Shown piece by piece: positions 57,722 through 64,000 of a stretch of DNA of 64,000 bases. The position numbers and the translations under genes were made by a program. The stretch comes from an uncultured bacterium. GTDB taxonomy: Bacteria > Verrucomicrobiota > Lentisphaeria > Victivallales > UBA1829. The first letter of the stretch is position 1. Each line of letters starts with the position of its first letter. Under the pieces are notes generated by a model that had not been told where the DNA came from, did no database searches, and saw nothing but the letters and a program-made list of their open reading frames with translations. The DNA is taken from the NCBI GenBank assembly GCA_949297765.1, contig CASFTV010000012.1:54196-118195 (forward strand), read 5' to 3'.

Positions 57722-58627
57722 ATGATCCCGACCATCCGAGAAGCCTTCACACGCGCATGGGGAAAAATGAAAGAGGTTCTCTTCTGTCCGTTCGACTGGA
57801 GAACATGGCTGATTCTGACGCTTGGCTTCTGGCTCGCCGAACTTGGGAAAGGCGGCCCCAACATTCGGGGGAATCTGATCACCGACAAAGATACCGGAAA
57901 AGTCCTGCTCCAGCAGCTTGACACAATCGCAAAGGAGCTTGAGATCCCGCTGGAGCTTTTTATCCTTCAGATTGCCGCGGTTCTGTTTTTTATTTTCATT
58001 ACGCTGGGCATCCTTTTTCTGTGGATCCGCTGCCGTTCGCGGTTCATTGTTCTGGATATGCTGATCCGGGGAGCCCGCGCAGAAACATTCGGGAACCGGT
58101 GGACAACCTTTCAACTTCCGGGAAATTCCTTTTTCTTCACACAGGTTCTTCTGACGGTGGCGATGGTGTTTTTTGGATTCTGCACGGCAGCCGGAGCCGT
58201 TCTCGGGATCTCGGCGCTCCTGCAGGGGAAAGAGATCTGCAGCAACTCCACGGCGGTCATTCTGATCGGAAGCGCGCTGCTGATTTTCACACTTCTAGCG
58301 GTTGCGATCGCGATTTACCTTCTGCTGTATCAGGACTTCGGAGCGCTTCTGATGTACCGGAGCGGCTGTTCGGGTCCGGAGGCGCTGCGAATTCTCAACC
58401 GGAAGCTGATGGAGCGGCCATGGACCTTCCTGCGGTATCTGACCGGGCTTCTGCTTTTTTCCATTTTTGTTTCGGTGCTGATCCTTCTGTTCGCCTGCAT
58501 CACCTGCTGCATCGGCGGACTCCTGCTGGCGCTCCCGTTCCTTTCGACAATGATCCTCCTGCCGCTTCTGTATGCGCGGTGGCAGTTCACTCTGGAGTTT
58601 TTCGACAATCCGGAAATGCTGGACTGA
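57722..58627 (+). CDS. Hypothetical polytopic membrane protein
   Basis: A 301-residue protein with about six hydrophobic helices (near 25, 80, 135, 175, 235 and 265) and an amphipathic N-terminal segment IPTIREAFTRAWGKMKEVLF typical of DUF-type 'glycerophosphoryl diester phosphodiesterase membrane' or DUF975-like proteins. No catalytic residues are evident. AAGGAG precedes its start and it follows the peptidase gene by nine bases. I do not recognise the family with confidence. Confidence 0.7.
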   Translation: MIPTIREAFTRAWGKMKEVLFCPFDWRTWLILTLGFWLAELGKGGPNIRGNLITDKDTGKVLLQQLDTIAKELEIPLELFILQIAAVLFFIFITLGILFLWIRCRSRFIVLDMLIRGARAETFGNRWTTFQLPGNSFFFTQVLLTVAMVFFGFCTAAGAVLGISALLQGKEICSNSTAVILIGSALLIFTLLAVAIAIYLLLYQDFGALLMYRSGCSGPEALRILNRKLMERPWTFLRYLTGLLLFSIFVSVLILLFACITCCIGGLLLALPFLSTMILLPLLYARWQFTLEFFDNPEMLD

Positions 58628-58675
58628 TCCCGTCCCCTCCGAAACTGATCTCAAATTGAATCTGGAGGGGAAAAC

Positions 58676-58703
58676 TTGAATTTTGGAAAAGAATTGGTAT
58701 ATT
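58676..58703 (+). promoter_or_regulatory. Promoter of the 72-residue protein gene
   Basis: TTGAAT (58676-58681) and TATATT (58698-58703) are 16 bases apart; TATTAT two bases further is an alternative -10. Confidence 0.6.
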
Positions 58704-58751
58704 ATAACAAGGTCGCATTGCGACTCCAAATCAACCTAAAGGAGGTTCATT

Positions 58752-58970
58752 ATGGCAGTGTCCAAAGAAGAAGCGAACTACAAAAAGCTGAGAAAATCCC
58801 CCATCGCGATGAACTTTGTCAAACGTCATCAGGGCAACTGGAACCATCAGGACTGGCTCGGATTCCTCGATTTTCTGAAGGAAAAAGGCTACACCCCGAT
58901 TGATTCGGATCAGGTTGGTCTTCTTCTGGAAGAGAAGAAGGCGATGTATCTTGCCTCCAAGAATTCCTGA
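58752..58970 (+). CDS. Small conserved-looking protein of unknown function
   Basis: A 72-residue soluble protein, charged and helical, with an aromatic core (NWNHQDWLGFLDFLKEKGY). There are no Cys and no membrane segment. The promoter and the ribosome site AAAGGAGGT, seven bases before ATG, predict strong expression, and codon use looks normal for the window. No family was recognised. It stands alone between the membrane protein and pdxA. Confidence 0.75.
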   Translation: MAVSKEEANYKKLRKSPIAMNFVKRHQGNWNHQDWLGFLDFLKEKGYTPIDSDQVGLLLEEKKAMYLASKNS

Positions 58971-59001
58971 TTGGAATTCCATCGAACTCTTTTGAGCCGG
59001 T

Positions 59002-59958
59002 ATGCTGCCTGTTCTTGCGCTGTCCGTCGGAGATGTATCCGGGATCGGGCCGGAGATTGCGGTCCGTGTACTCCGGAACGCGGAAATTCTCCGTTCGGCG
59101 CGTGTGAGGCTTTACGGGCCGGAAGAGATTATTCACGCGGCGGCGGAACGTTTTGCTCCGGGAATTGAACCGGAAACGGTCAATACGGGGATCTGTTCTT
59201 TTGCATCACTGGTTCCGGGGAAACTCTCTCCGGAGGCGGGACGGATCGCGTATGATACGATTGTCCGGGCAACGGAAGACGTTCTTGCGGGAAAAGCCGA
59301 CGCGCTTGTCACATGTCCCGTCAACAAAGCGGCCATCAACGAAGCGGGCATTCCTTTTACGGGACATACGGAACTGGTTGCCCGTCTGTGCGGAACGGAA
59401 CGTTTCGCGATGATACAGTCCGCAGGCAGTCTGCGGGTGATTTTCGTTACCACGCACATCGCGCTGAAAGAGGTCTCCGCACAGGTAACGGTGGAGCGGA
59501 TCATGGAGGTTGCCGGACTGCTGGAACAGGCGGCCCGGGCGGATGGCGTGGAACATCCCCGCATCGCAGTTGCCGGACTCAACCCGCATGCCGGAGAGAA
59601 CGGACACATGGGAACGGAGGACGAAACGATTGTCAAACCCGCAGTCCGGATGCTCCGGGAGCAGGGGATGAATGTGGAAGGGCCGTTCCCGTCGGATACT
59701 CTGTTCATTGATTCCGTCCGCAAATCCTTTGACGGAATCGTTTCGATGTACCACGATCAGGGACATATTCCGTTCAAGATGCTGGCGTTCGACCGGGGCG
59801 TCAACTCCACCATGGGGCTGCCGATCATCCGGACGAGCGTCGATCACGGAACCGCATTCGAAATTGCCTGGAAGGGAATCGCAGATACGGGAAGTCTGGA
59901 AGCGGCGATTCTTACGGCGGCGGGAAGAGTCCGCGCAAAACAGAAAGGACGCGCATGA
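59002..59958 (+). CDS. pdxA: 4-hydroxythreonine-4-phosphate dehydrogenase
   Basis: A 318-residue PdxA family enzyme, the pyridoxal phosphate pathway dehydrogenase acting before PdxJ. GDVSGIGPEI near the N-terminus is the nucleotide-binding loop. FTGHTELVARL, LNPHAGENGHMGTED (substrate/metal His) and the C-terminal MYHDQGHIPFKML and RTSVDHGTAF motifs are all present. The distinction from PdxA2-type kinase-linked paralogues is not certain. The ribosome site is weak; the next gene overlaps it by four bases. Confidence 0.9.
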   Translation: MLPVLALSVGDVSGIGPEIAVRVLRNAEILRSARVRLYGPEEIIHAAAERFAPGIEPETVNTGICSFASLVPGKLSPEAGRIAYDTIVRATEDVLAGKADALVTCPVNKAAINEAGIPFTGHTELVARLCGTERFAMIQSAGSLRVIFVTTHIALKEVSAQVTVERIMEVAGLLEQAARADGVEHPRIAVAGLNPHAGENGHMGTEDETIVKPAVRMLREQGMNVEGPFPSDTLFIDSVRKSFDGIVSMYHDQGHIPFKMLAFDRGVNSTMGLPIIRTSVDHGTAFEIAWKGIADTGSLEAAILTAAGRVRAKQKGRA

Positions 59959-60473
59959 AACGGCGGAGCTTGTCCCTGTTCCTGATCCTGCTTTTTCTGC
60001 CCGCGCTGAACGGAGCCGCGGCAGAGTTCGGATCCGACCGGGAAGGATATTCCATCCGCCTCACCGGAGAGTGGAAGAGCAGCACGCTGCTTTCGAAACT
60101 CATCGGGCAGGACTCAACCAGACTGACCGCATTCCGGGACCTCACCGGGAAAACGCCGCTGGTTGTTCATATTCTTTCGATGGAGAATTTCGGGGATTTG
60201 AACTTCAACCGCCAGGCGGTGGCGGAAGCGCTCGCCAACGATCCGAAAACCGCGGGAGGCATCCGGCAGACAACGCTGAAGATCGGCCCCTGCGACGCCG
60301 TGCGGATGGAATATCGGAGAAAAGGCGGGAAAAAAATTCTTCAATATCTGCTGGTTTCCGACAAACGGCTGTGGTCGATTCTTTTCGTGGGACCGGATAC
60401 GATGACCGCAGACCAGATCAAGGCGATCGATGCCGATGCAGGATCATTCCGGATTCGAACAGGCGCGGAGTAA
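59955..60473 (+). CDS. Exported protein of unknown function
   Basis: A 172-residue protein with a signal peptide (MKRRSLSLFLILLFLPALNGAAAE). It then resembles small exported proteins of the PsbP-like or DUF1795 fold (YSIRLTGEWKSS, FGDLNFNRQAVAEAL, AVRMEYRRKGGKKILQYLL). No catalytic motif is visible. It overlaps pdxA by ATGA and, at its 3' end, overlaps the opposite-strand CxxCxxCC gene by 30 bases. Function unknown. Confidence 0.65.
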   Translation: MKRRSLSLFLILLFLPALNGAAAEFGSDREGYSIRLTGEWKSSTLLSKLIGQDSTRLTAFRDLTGKTPLVVHILSMENFGDLNFNRQAVAEALANDPKTAGGIRQTTLKIGPCDAVRMEYRRKGGKKILQYLLVSDKRLWSILFVGPDTMTADQIKAIDADAGSFRIRTGAE

Positions 60474-61691
60474 CGCGGCGAAATTTTCCTCTTCCGTCAC
60501 CTTTTCCAGCGAAGCGCGCATGGAACGGAGGGAATAGAGACGGGTTCTCAGGAATCCGTGATCCAGCAGGATCAGCGTGCGGACCACATCCTTTGCCTCA
60601 AAGATGAAACTTCCCCGCTCCAGCGCATGGACCGACGCCAGCGCATACACGGCGGGAAGCGACACTGCAAGATAGAGCATCCCCTCTTCGAAGGTAAGTC
60701 CGTGAACCGGGGTTCCGCAGAAATGGAGAGAATCCAGACGGCCTCGGAGAAAACGGAGATATGGATCGAACGCATTTTCTGCCGGGCGGCACGCGCGCAT
60801 GGCGCGGAAAAGCATCCGTCCGCTCACATCGAGACGGGCGGGCGAGGATTTCAGAGAACCGCCGCCTAAAATAAAACGGAGGGAAGCCGCGGTTCCGGCG
60901 ATCCGGCTGCGGAGAGAGACACTCTCGTCCGCCCGGAGAAATCCCCAGAGAAGACAGCGGAAAGCGACCTGCAAATCCCTCCTCATCGTTGACGGAGCCT
61001 CTTCCAGACCGCGGTTCAGATTCGGAACACTCCGCTTGAAAAAGGCGAAGGCGTCCTTTCCGAACTCATCCGCCTCCAGAATGTCATCGGAATTTTTCTT
61101 TTTCATGTGGAAATGGATCAGGCAGACCGCGGCAAAAAAACGGATATTCAGCGAAACGCTCTCCTCCGAAAGGATTCGTGCGTATGCCGCGGCGATCTCG
61201 CGCAGACGTTCCACCTCGGGAGCGATCACGGGAGAATAATCCGCGACAGCCGGAGCTTTTCTTCTGAGGCTCAGTTCTTCCGCGAATTTCAGGATCTGCG
61301 ATCGGCAGCGGCGCAGTTCTTCTCCCGCGCCGCCTGCGGCCGCGGGGCAGTCACAGCGCAGAGATGCGGAAACCGAACCGTCGCTCCAGCTCCACACCTC
61401 CAGCGGATAAAGACGGCAGGTCAGCGGTTTTGCTTCGATGCCGAACTGGGAATGGATGCGGCATTTTTTTTCGTCGTCGAGAAAGATGCAGCAATTGTTC
61501 CATTTTTTCAGATACCATCCGCCGCCGCGGTTTTCGAAGCATCTCTCCGCTGCGACAGGAAGGCCGGTCAGCGGCAAGGCGGAGATCCGCTCGACCTCCT
61601 CTTTTGTTACAGGGACGGCCCACGCGCCGCAGCACTTGCCGCATCCGATGCAGCCGAGCGTCTGTTTTGAATAGCAGCGGACCCGGTTCAT
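60444..61691 (-). CDS. YkgJ-type CxxCxxCC metal-binding protein
   Basis: A 415-residue protein. Near the N-terminus CIGCGKCCG gives CxxCxxCC, followed by the paired cysteine region CCIFLDDEKKCRIH and PLTCRLYP. This is the signature of the YkgJ/flagellin lysine-methylase-like group, which binds zinc or an Fe-S cluster. The C-terminal 250 residues are helical and without clear motifs. It starts within the sixA stop (ATGA). A metal-dependent modification enzyme is possible; no flagellar genes are near. Confidence 0.8.
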   Translation of the reverse strand: MNRVRCYSKQTLGCIGCGKCCGAWAVPVTKEEVERISALPLTGLPVAAERCFENRGGGWYLKKWNNCCIFLDDEKKCRIHSQFGIEAKPLTCRLYPLEVWSWSDGSVSASLRCDCPAAAGGAGEELRRCRSQILKFAEELSLRRKAPAVADYSPVIAPEVERLREIAAAYARILSEESVSLNIRFFAAVCLIHFHMKKKNSDDILEADEFGKDAFAFFKRSVPNLNRGLEEAPSTMRRDLQVAFRCLLWGFLRADESVSLRSRIAGTAASLRFILGGGSLKSSPARLDVSGRMLFRAMRACRPAENAFDPYLRFLRGRLDSLHFCGTPVHGLTFEEGMLYLAVSLPAVYALASVHALERGSFIFEAKDVVRTLILLDHGFLRTRLYSLRSMRASLEKVTEEENFAALLRACSNPE

Positions 61692-62185
61692 GCGCGCCGT
61701 CCGGAAGCGATTCGGAAGTCGCAGGATGCGGGCAGAAGACCAAAATCCCCCCAGCGGGAACTCTGCACCGTCAGCGCGGCGATATCGCAGGGAGCCATCG
61801 GTGCGCAGGAACCGTCAAGCAGGGCGCCTGTCAGTTCGGAAACTGCGGGATTATGACCACAGAGCATCGCGCAGCCGACATCGTCGGGGAACGCCCGGAT
61901 CCGCTCCAGAAGATCATCGGACGACGCATCATACAGGATGGCATCGGTCAGGACCTGTTCCGGGTCCAGTCCCATTTCCGAGAGGATCAGACGGAGAGTA
62001 TAGAGAGCGCGCGGAGCGGGACTTGCAAGAAACAGCGAAGGATGAATTCCGCGTTTTTTCAAATCCGCGCCCGCCGTTTTTGCATCCTGGACGCCGCGCG
62101 GATCGAGAGTCCGGTCGAAATCCCGCCGGACCAGACCGAACGGCTGGGCTTTCGCATGACGGATCAGCAGTATCGTTTTCGGCAT
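61688..62185 (-). CDS. sixA: SixA-type phosphohistidine phosphatase
   Basis: A 165-residue histidine phosphatase with the RHG motif in LLIRHAKA (H10), the second Arg position in ASPAPRAL and the second active-site His in CGHNP. Length is right for SixA. It is the first gene of the leftward pair with the CxxCxxCC protein, and AAGGA lies eight bases before the start. It probably removes phosphate from histidine phosphotransfer proteins. Confidence 0.88.
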   Translation of the reverse strand: MPKTILLIRHAKAQPFGLVRRDFDRTLDPRGVQDAKTAGADLKKRGIHPSLFLASPAPRALYTLRLILSEMGLDPEQVLTDAILYDASSDDLLERIRAFPDDVGCAMLCGHNPAVSELTGALLDGSCAPMAPCDIAALTVQSSRWGDFGLLPASCDFRIASGRRA

Positions 62186-62210
62186 GGTGAAATCCTTTTA
62201 AAAACAGGGT

Positions 62211-62239
62211 AATATAGATTGCAATCCCGGAAAAAACAA
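62211..62239 (-). promoter_or_regulatory. Promoter of the sixA operon
   Basis: On the minus strand TTGTTT (62234-62239) is followed after 17 bases by TATATT (62211-62216). It overlaps the divergent promoter at 62219-62246. Confidence 0.55.
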
Positions 62240-62246
62240 GTATATT
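62219..62246 (+). promoter_or_regulatory. Promoter of the sirohaem reductase gene
   Basis: TTGCAA (62219-62224) and TATATT (62241-62246) are 16 bases apart, 29 bases before the start, with AGGAGG as ribosome site. It overlaps the leftward sixA promoter. Confidence 0.6.
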
Positions 62247-62275
62247 TGGAAGAACGCAACCCAGGAGGCAGGAAG

Positions 62276-63766
62276 ATGTACGACTACACGAAGGAAAAAG
62301 AGGCGCTTGAAGAATTTCTTGCGGGGACCAAAACCGCGGCGGAGATCAAAGGCTTCTTCTCGCCCTATGGAATCTATCAGCAGAAAAACGGCCTGTTCAT
62401 GATGCGTCTCCGGATCAACGGAGGCCGCGTCTCTCTGGAGAAGCTGCGCAAGATCATCGAAATTGCCAAATGCTCGAAAGCGGAATATCTCCACTTCACG
62501 ACACGCGAGGCGATTCAGCTTCATAATGTGGATCCGAAACGGATTTCTCCGGTTCTGGATCTTTGTCTCGACCTCGGTCTTCCGTTCCGTGGAGGCGGCG
62601 GGGATACGTTCCGCAACATTCTTCTCCCGCCGCTCGGAGGCCTCCGCGAAGAATCCGTGTTCGACGTATATCCGTATGCGGAAGAGCTGAAAAAATATAT
62701 TTTCACGGTGGAAGAAGCCTTTCATCTCCCGCGCAAGATCAAAATTGCGATGTTCGATGCACCGCAGGATGAGAAGTTTGTCCGCGTTCAGGATCTCGGC
62801 TTTCTTGCAATCAAAAAAGACGGCATGAAAGGATTCCGCGTCTGGGGCGGCGGCGGAATCGGACGCAACAGCGCCGAAGGCGTGCTTCTTCTGGATTTCA
62901 TCCCAGTGGCGAAGGCGGCGGGGGCGGCCAAAGCGATGATCGACCTCTTCTCGGAACACGGCAACCGGACCAACCGGGCGCAGGCGCGAATCCGGTACAT
63001 CGCAAAAGCTCTTGGTGCGGAGGAATTCCGGAAACTCTATCTTTCGTATTATGAAAAAGTCGACGCGCCGGATCTGAAACCGGAATTCGGGAAATCCCGG
63101 GAACGGATTCTCCCAAAGAGCTTCAGCGCCCATCTGAATCCGGGGCTTGACGCATGGAAGCGCCTGAACACCCGGCCATCGGTGAAGGAAGGGGAGTCGC
63201 TGGTCCATGTCCGGATTCCGCGGGGCAACCTGAAGACGAAAGATCTGGAGAGCATTGCGTGGATCATGGAGAAGTATTCTCTGGCGGAGTTTCGTCTGAC
63301 GCCCGCGCGGGATTTCTATTTTGTGGATTTCCCGACCGATGCGCTTCCCGCACTGTACGATGATCTGCTGAAGCTGCTCCCGAAGGTGGATACAACGTTG
63401 AAATCCTTTGTCGGCCAGATTGTGACCTGTGTCGGATGCACGGTCTGCAAAATCGGCATTCTGGACTCGCCGGAACTCGGGGAGCGGATCGGCAAAGCGC
63501 TTGACCAGTATTTCGAAAACCGGGAGGAGGAGAAGATCCGTCTTGCGGATTCGATTATCGACAAGATCCGGATTTCGGGCTGTCCGAGCTGCTGCACGGC
63601 CCATCCGATGGCAGAAATCGGTCTGAACGGACTCATCAAAGGCGGTGCGAAATGCTGGCAGTTCTATGCGAAGGAAACGCCGGATCAGATTCTTGGCACA
63701 CCGGAACCGGAACCGACGCCGGATGAGGACGCCGTCGCCAAAATCATGCAGAAGCTGGGTTTGTAA
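62276..63766 (+). CDS. Nitrite/sulfite reductase, sirohaem and 4Fe-4S type
   Basis: A 496-residue one-subunit reductase with two ferredoxin-like halves and catalytic regions. Cluster and sirohaem ligands come from CVGCTVC (C385, C388, C391) and GCPSCC (C436, C439, C440), matching the C-x5-C and C-x3-C arrangement of the NirA/CysI family. The start MYDYTKEKE at 62276 has AGGAGG; a longer frame runs back into the promoter. No ferredoxin, CysJ or nitrate genes lie nearby, so sulfite versus nitrite cannot be decided. Confidence 0.85.
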   Translation: MYDYTKEKEALEEFLAGTKTAAEIKGFFSPYGIYQQKNGLFMMRLRINGGRVSLEKLRKIIEIAKCSKAEYLHFTTREAIQLHNVDPKRISPVLDLCLDLGLPFRGGGGDTFRNILLPPLGGLREESVFDVYPYAEELKKYIFTVEEAFHLPRKIKIAMFDAPQDEKFVRVQDLGFLAIKKDGMKGFRVWGGGGIGRNSAEGVLLLDFIPVAKAAGAAKAMIDLFSEHGNRTNRAQARIRYIAKALGAEEFRKLYLSYYEKVDAPDLKPEFGKSRERILPKSFSAHLNPGLDAWKRLNTRPSVKEGESLVHVRIPRGNLKTKDLESIAWIMEKYSLAEFRLTPARDFYFVDFPTDALPALYDDLLKLLPKVDTTLKSFVGQIVTCVGCTVCKIGILDSPELGERIGKALDQYFENREEEKIRLADSIIDKIRISGCPSCCTAHPMAEIGLNGLIKGGAKCWQFYAKETPDQILGTPEPEPTPDEDAVAKIMQKLGL

Positions 63767-63784
63767 TCCCTTGCAGAGGCGCAG

Positions 63785-63820
63785 AAACGGAACGATCTTT
63801 TCAGGATCGTTCCGTTTTTT
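63785..63820 (+). terminator. Strong intrinsic terminator
   Basis: AAACGGAACGATC (63785-63797) pairs with GATCGTTCCGTTT (63805-63817) around a seven-base loop, followed by T. It ends the reductase transcript. Confidence 0.9.
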
Positions 63821-64000
63821 ATATTCAGGAGCATTGTTTTTCAAGAATCTCTCTTCTCCTGAAAAAGAATATATTTTAAGATTATATTTTTATTTGGAAT
63901 TGATATTTAGGGTCTGCTGAATGCGATAAAATCTATTGAAATTGAATAAATTACAGCAGAAAAAGTTCTGATTATGCAGTATCTTATTCCTGAAAAACGA
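63821..64000. other. AT-rich end of window, no gene recognised
   Basis: About 180 AT-rich bases after the terminator. No supported open frame starts here; it may hold promoters for a gene beyond the window. Confidence 0.5.

Overview
The window is about 64 kb of a Gram-negative, anaerobic-looking bacterium that most resembles the Lentisphaerota (Victivallis-like). The reasons are an LpxA gene (so lipid A and an outer membrane), pyruvate formate-lyase with its activase, several single pseudopilin-like proteins with the N-terminal methylation helix and a C-terminal H-x9-DG motif, and large secreted glycoside hydrolases beside them. This placement is inference from gene content, with no rRNA in the window. 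Promoters read from the sequence repeatedly fit TTGAAA/TTGATT-16/17-TATATT/TATAAT.

Layout. 1-316 is the start of RNase HIII. 782-11105 is a leftward seven-gene unit: a polytopic GT-C-like membrane protein, MoxR ATPase, DUF58, a BatA-type protein, a membrane protein, an exported coiled-coil protein and a VWA membrane protein, joined mostly by ATGA overlaps. 11218-13363 is rightward: TatD hydrolase, HNH nuclease, orphan ABC ATPase. 13478-18758 is leftward: LpxA alone, then ValRS followed by a GT-C membrane glycosyltransferase. 19097-24519 is a two-gene operon of an exported FMN-binding coiled-coil protein and a membrane-anchored CobN/HmuS-like chelatase, with an inverted repeat inside its promoter. 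24540-29052 is a sugar locus: MFS transporter, GntR-type regulator and a frameshifted GH5-like enzyme, whose three promoters share a 19-bp motif. 29049-42973 alternates pseudopilins with large secreted glycoside hydrolases and a propeller-like protein. The GH2 enzyme at its end lies downstream of an AraC regulator and a 21-bp-phased direct repeat.

44051-49371 is leftward housekeeping: a PolA with no 5'-nuclease domain, LigA, an FtsB/DivIC-like protein, an SGNH hydrolase and the AraC regulator. 49534-63766 is mainly rightward: a small HTH protein, cardiolipin synthase, MgtC, a flavodoxin-fold reductase, a strongly expressed acidic zinc-ribbon protein, pflB-pflA, an M20 peptidase, a membrane protein, a 72-residue unknown and PdxA with an exported partner. 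It ends with a leftward pair (CxxCxxCC protein, SixA) and a sirohaem nitrite/sulfite reductase.

The most interesting elements are the extracytoplasmic flavin plus CobN-like pair (possible haem or tetrapyrrole de-metallation), an operator shared between that pair and pflB, the GntR regulon motif, the unusual PolA, and the pseudopilin/glycosidase pairing. No tRNA, rRNA, CRISPR array or insertion sequence was recognised.
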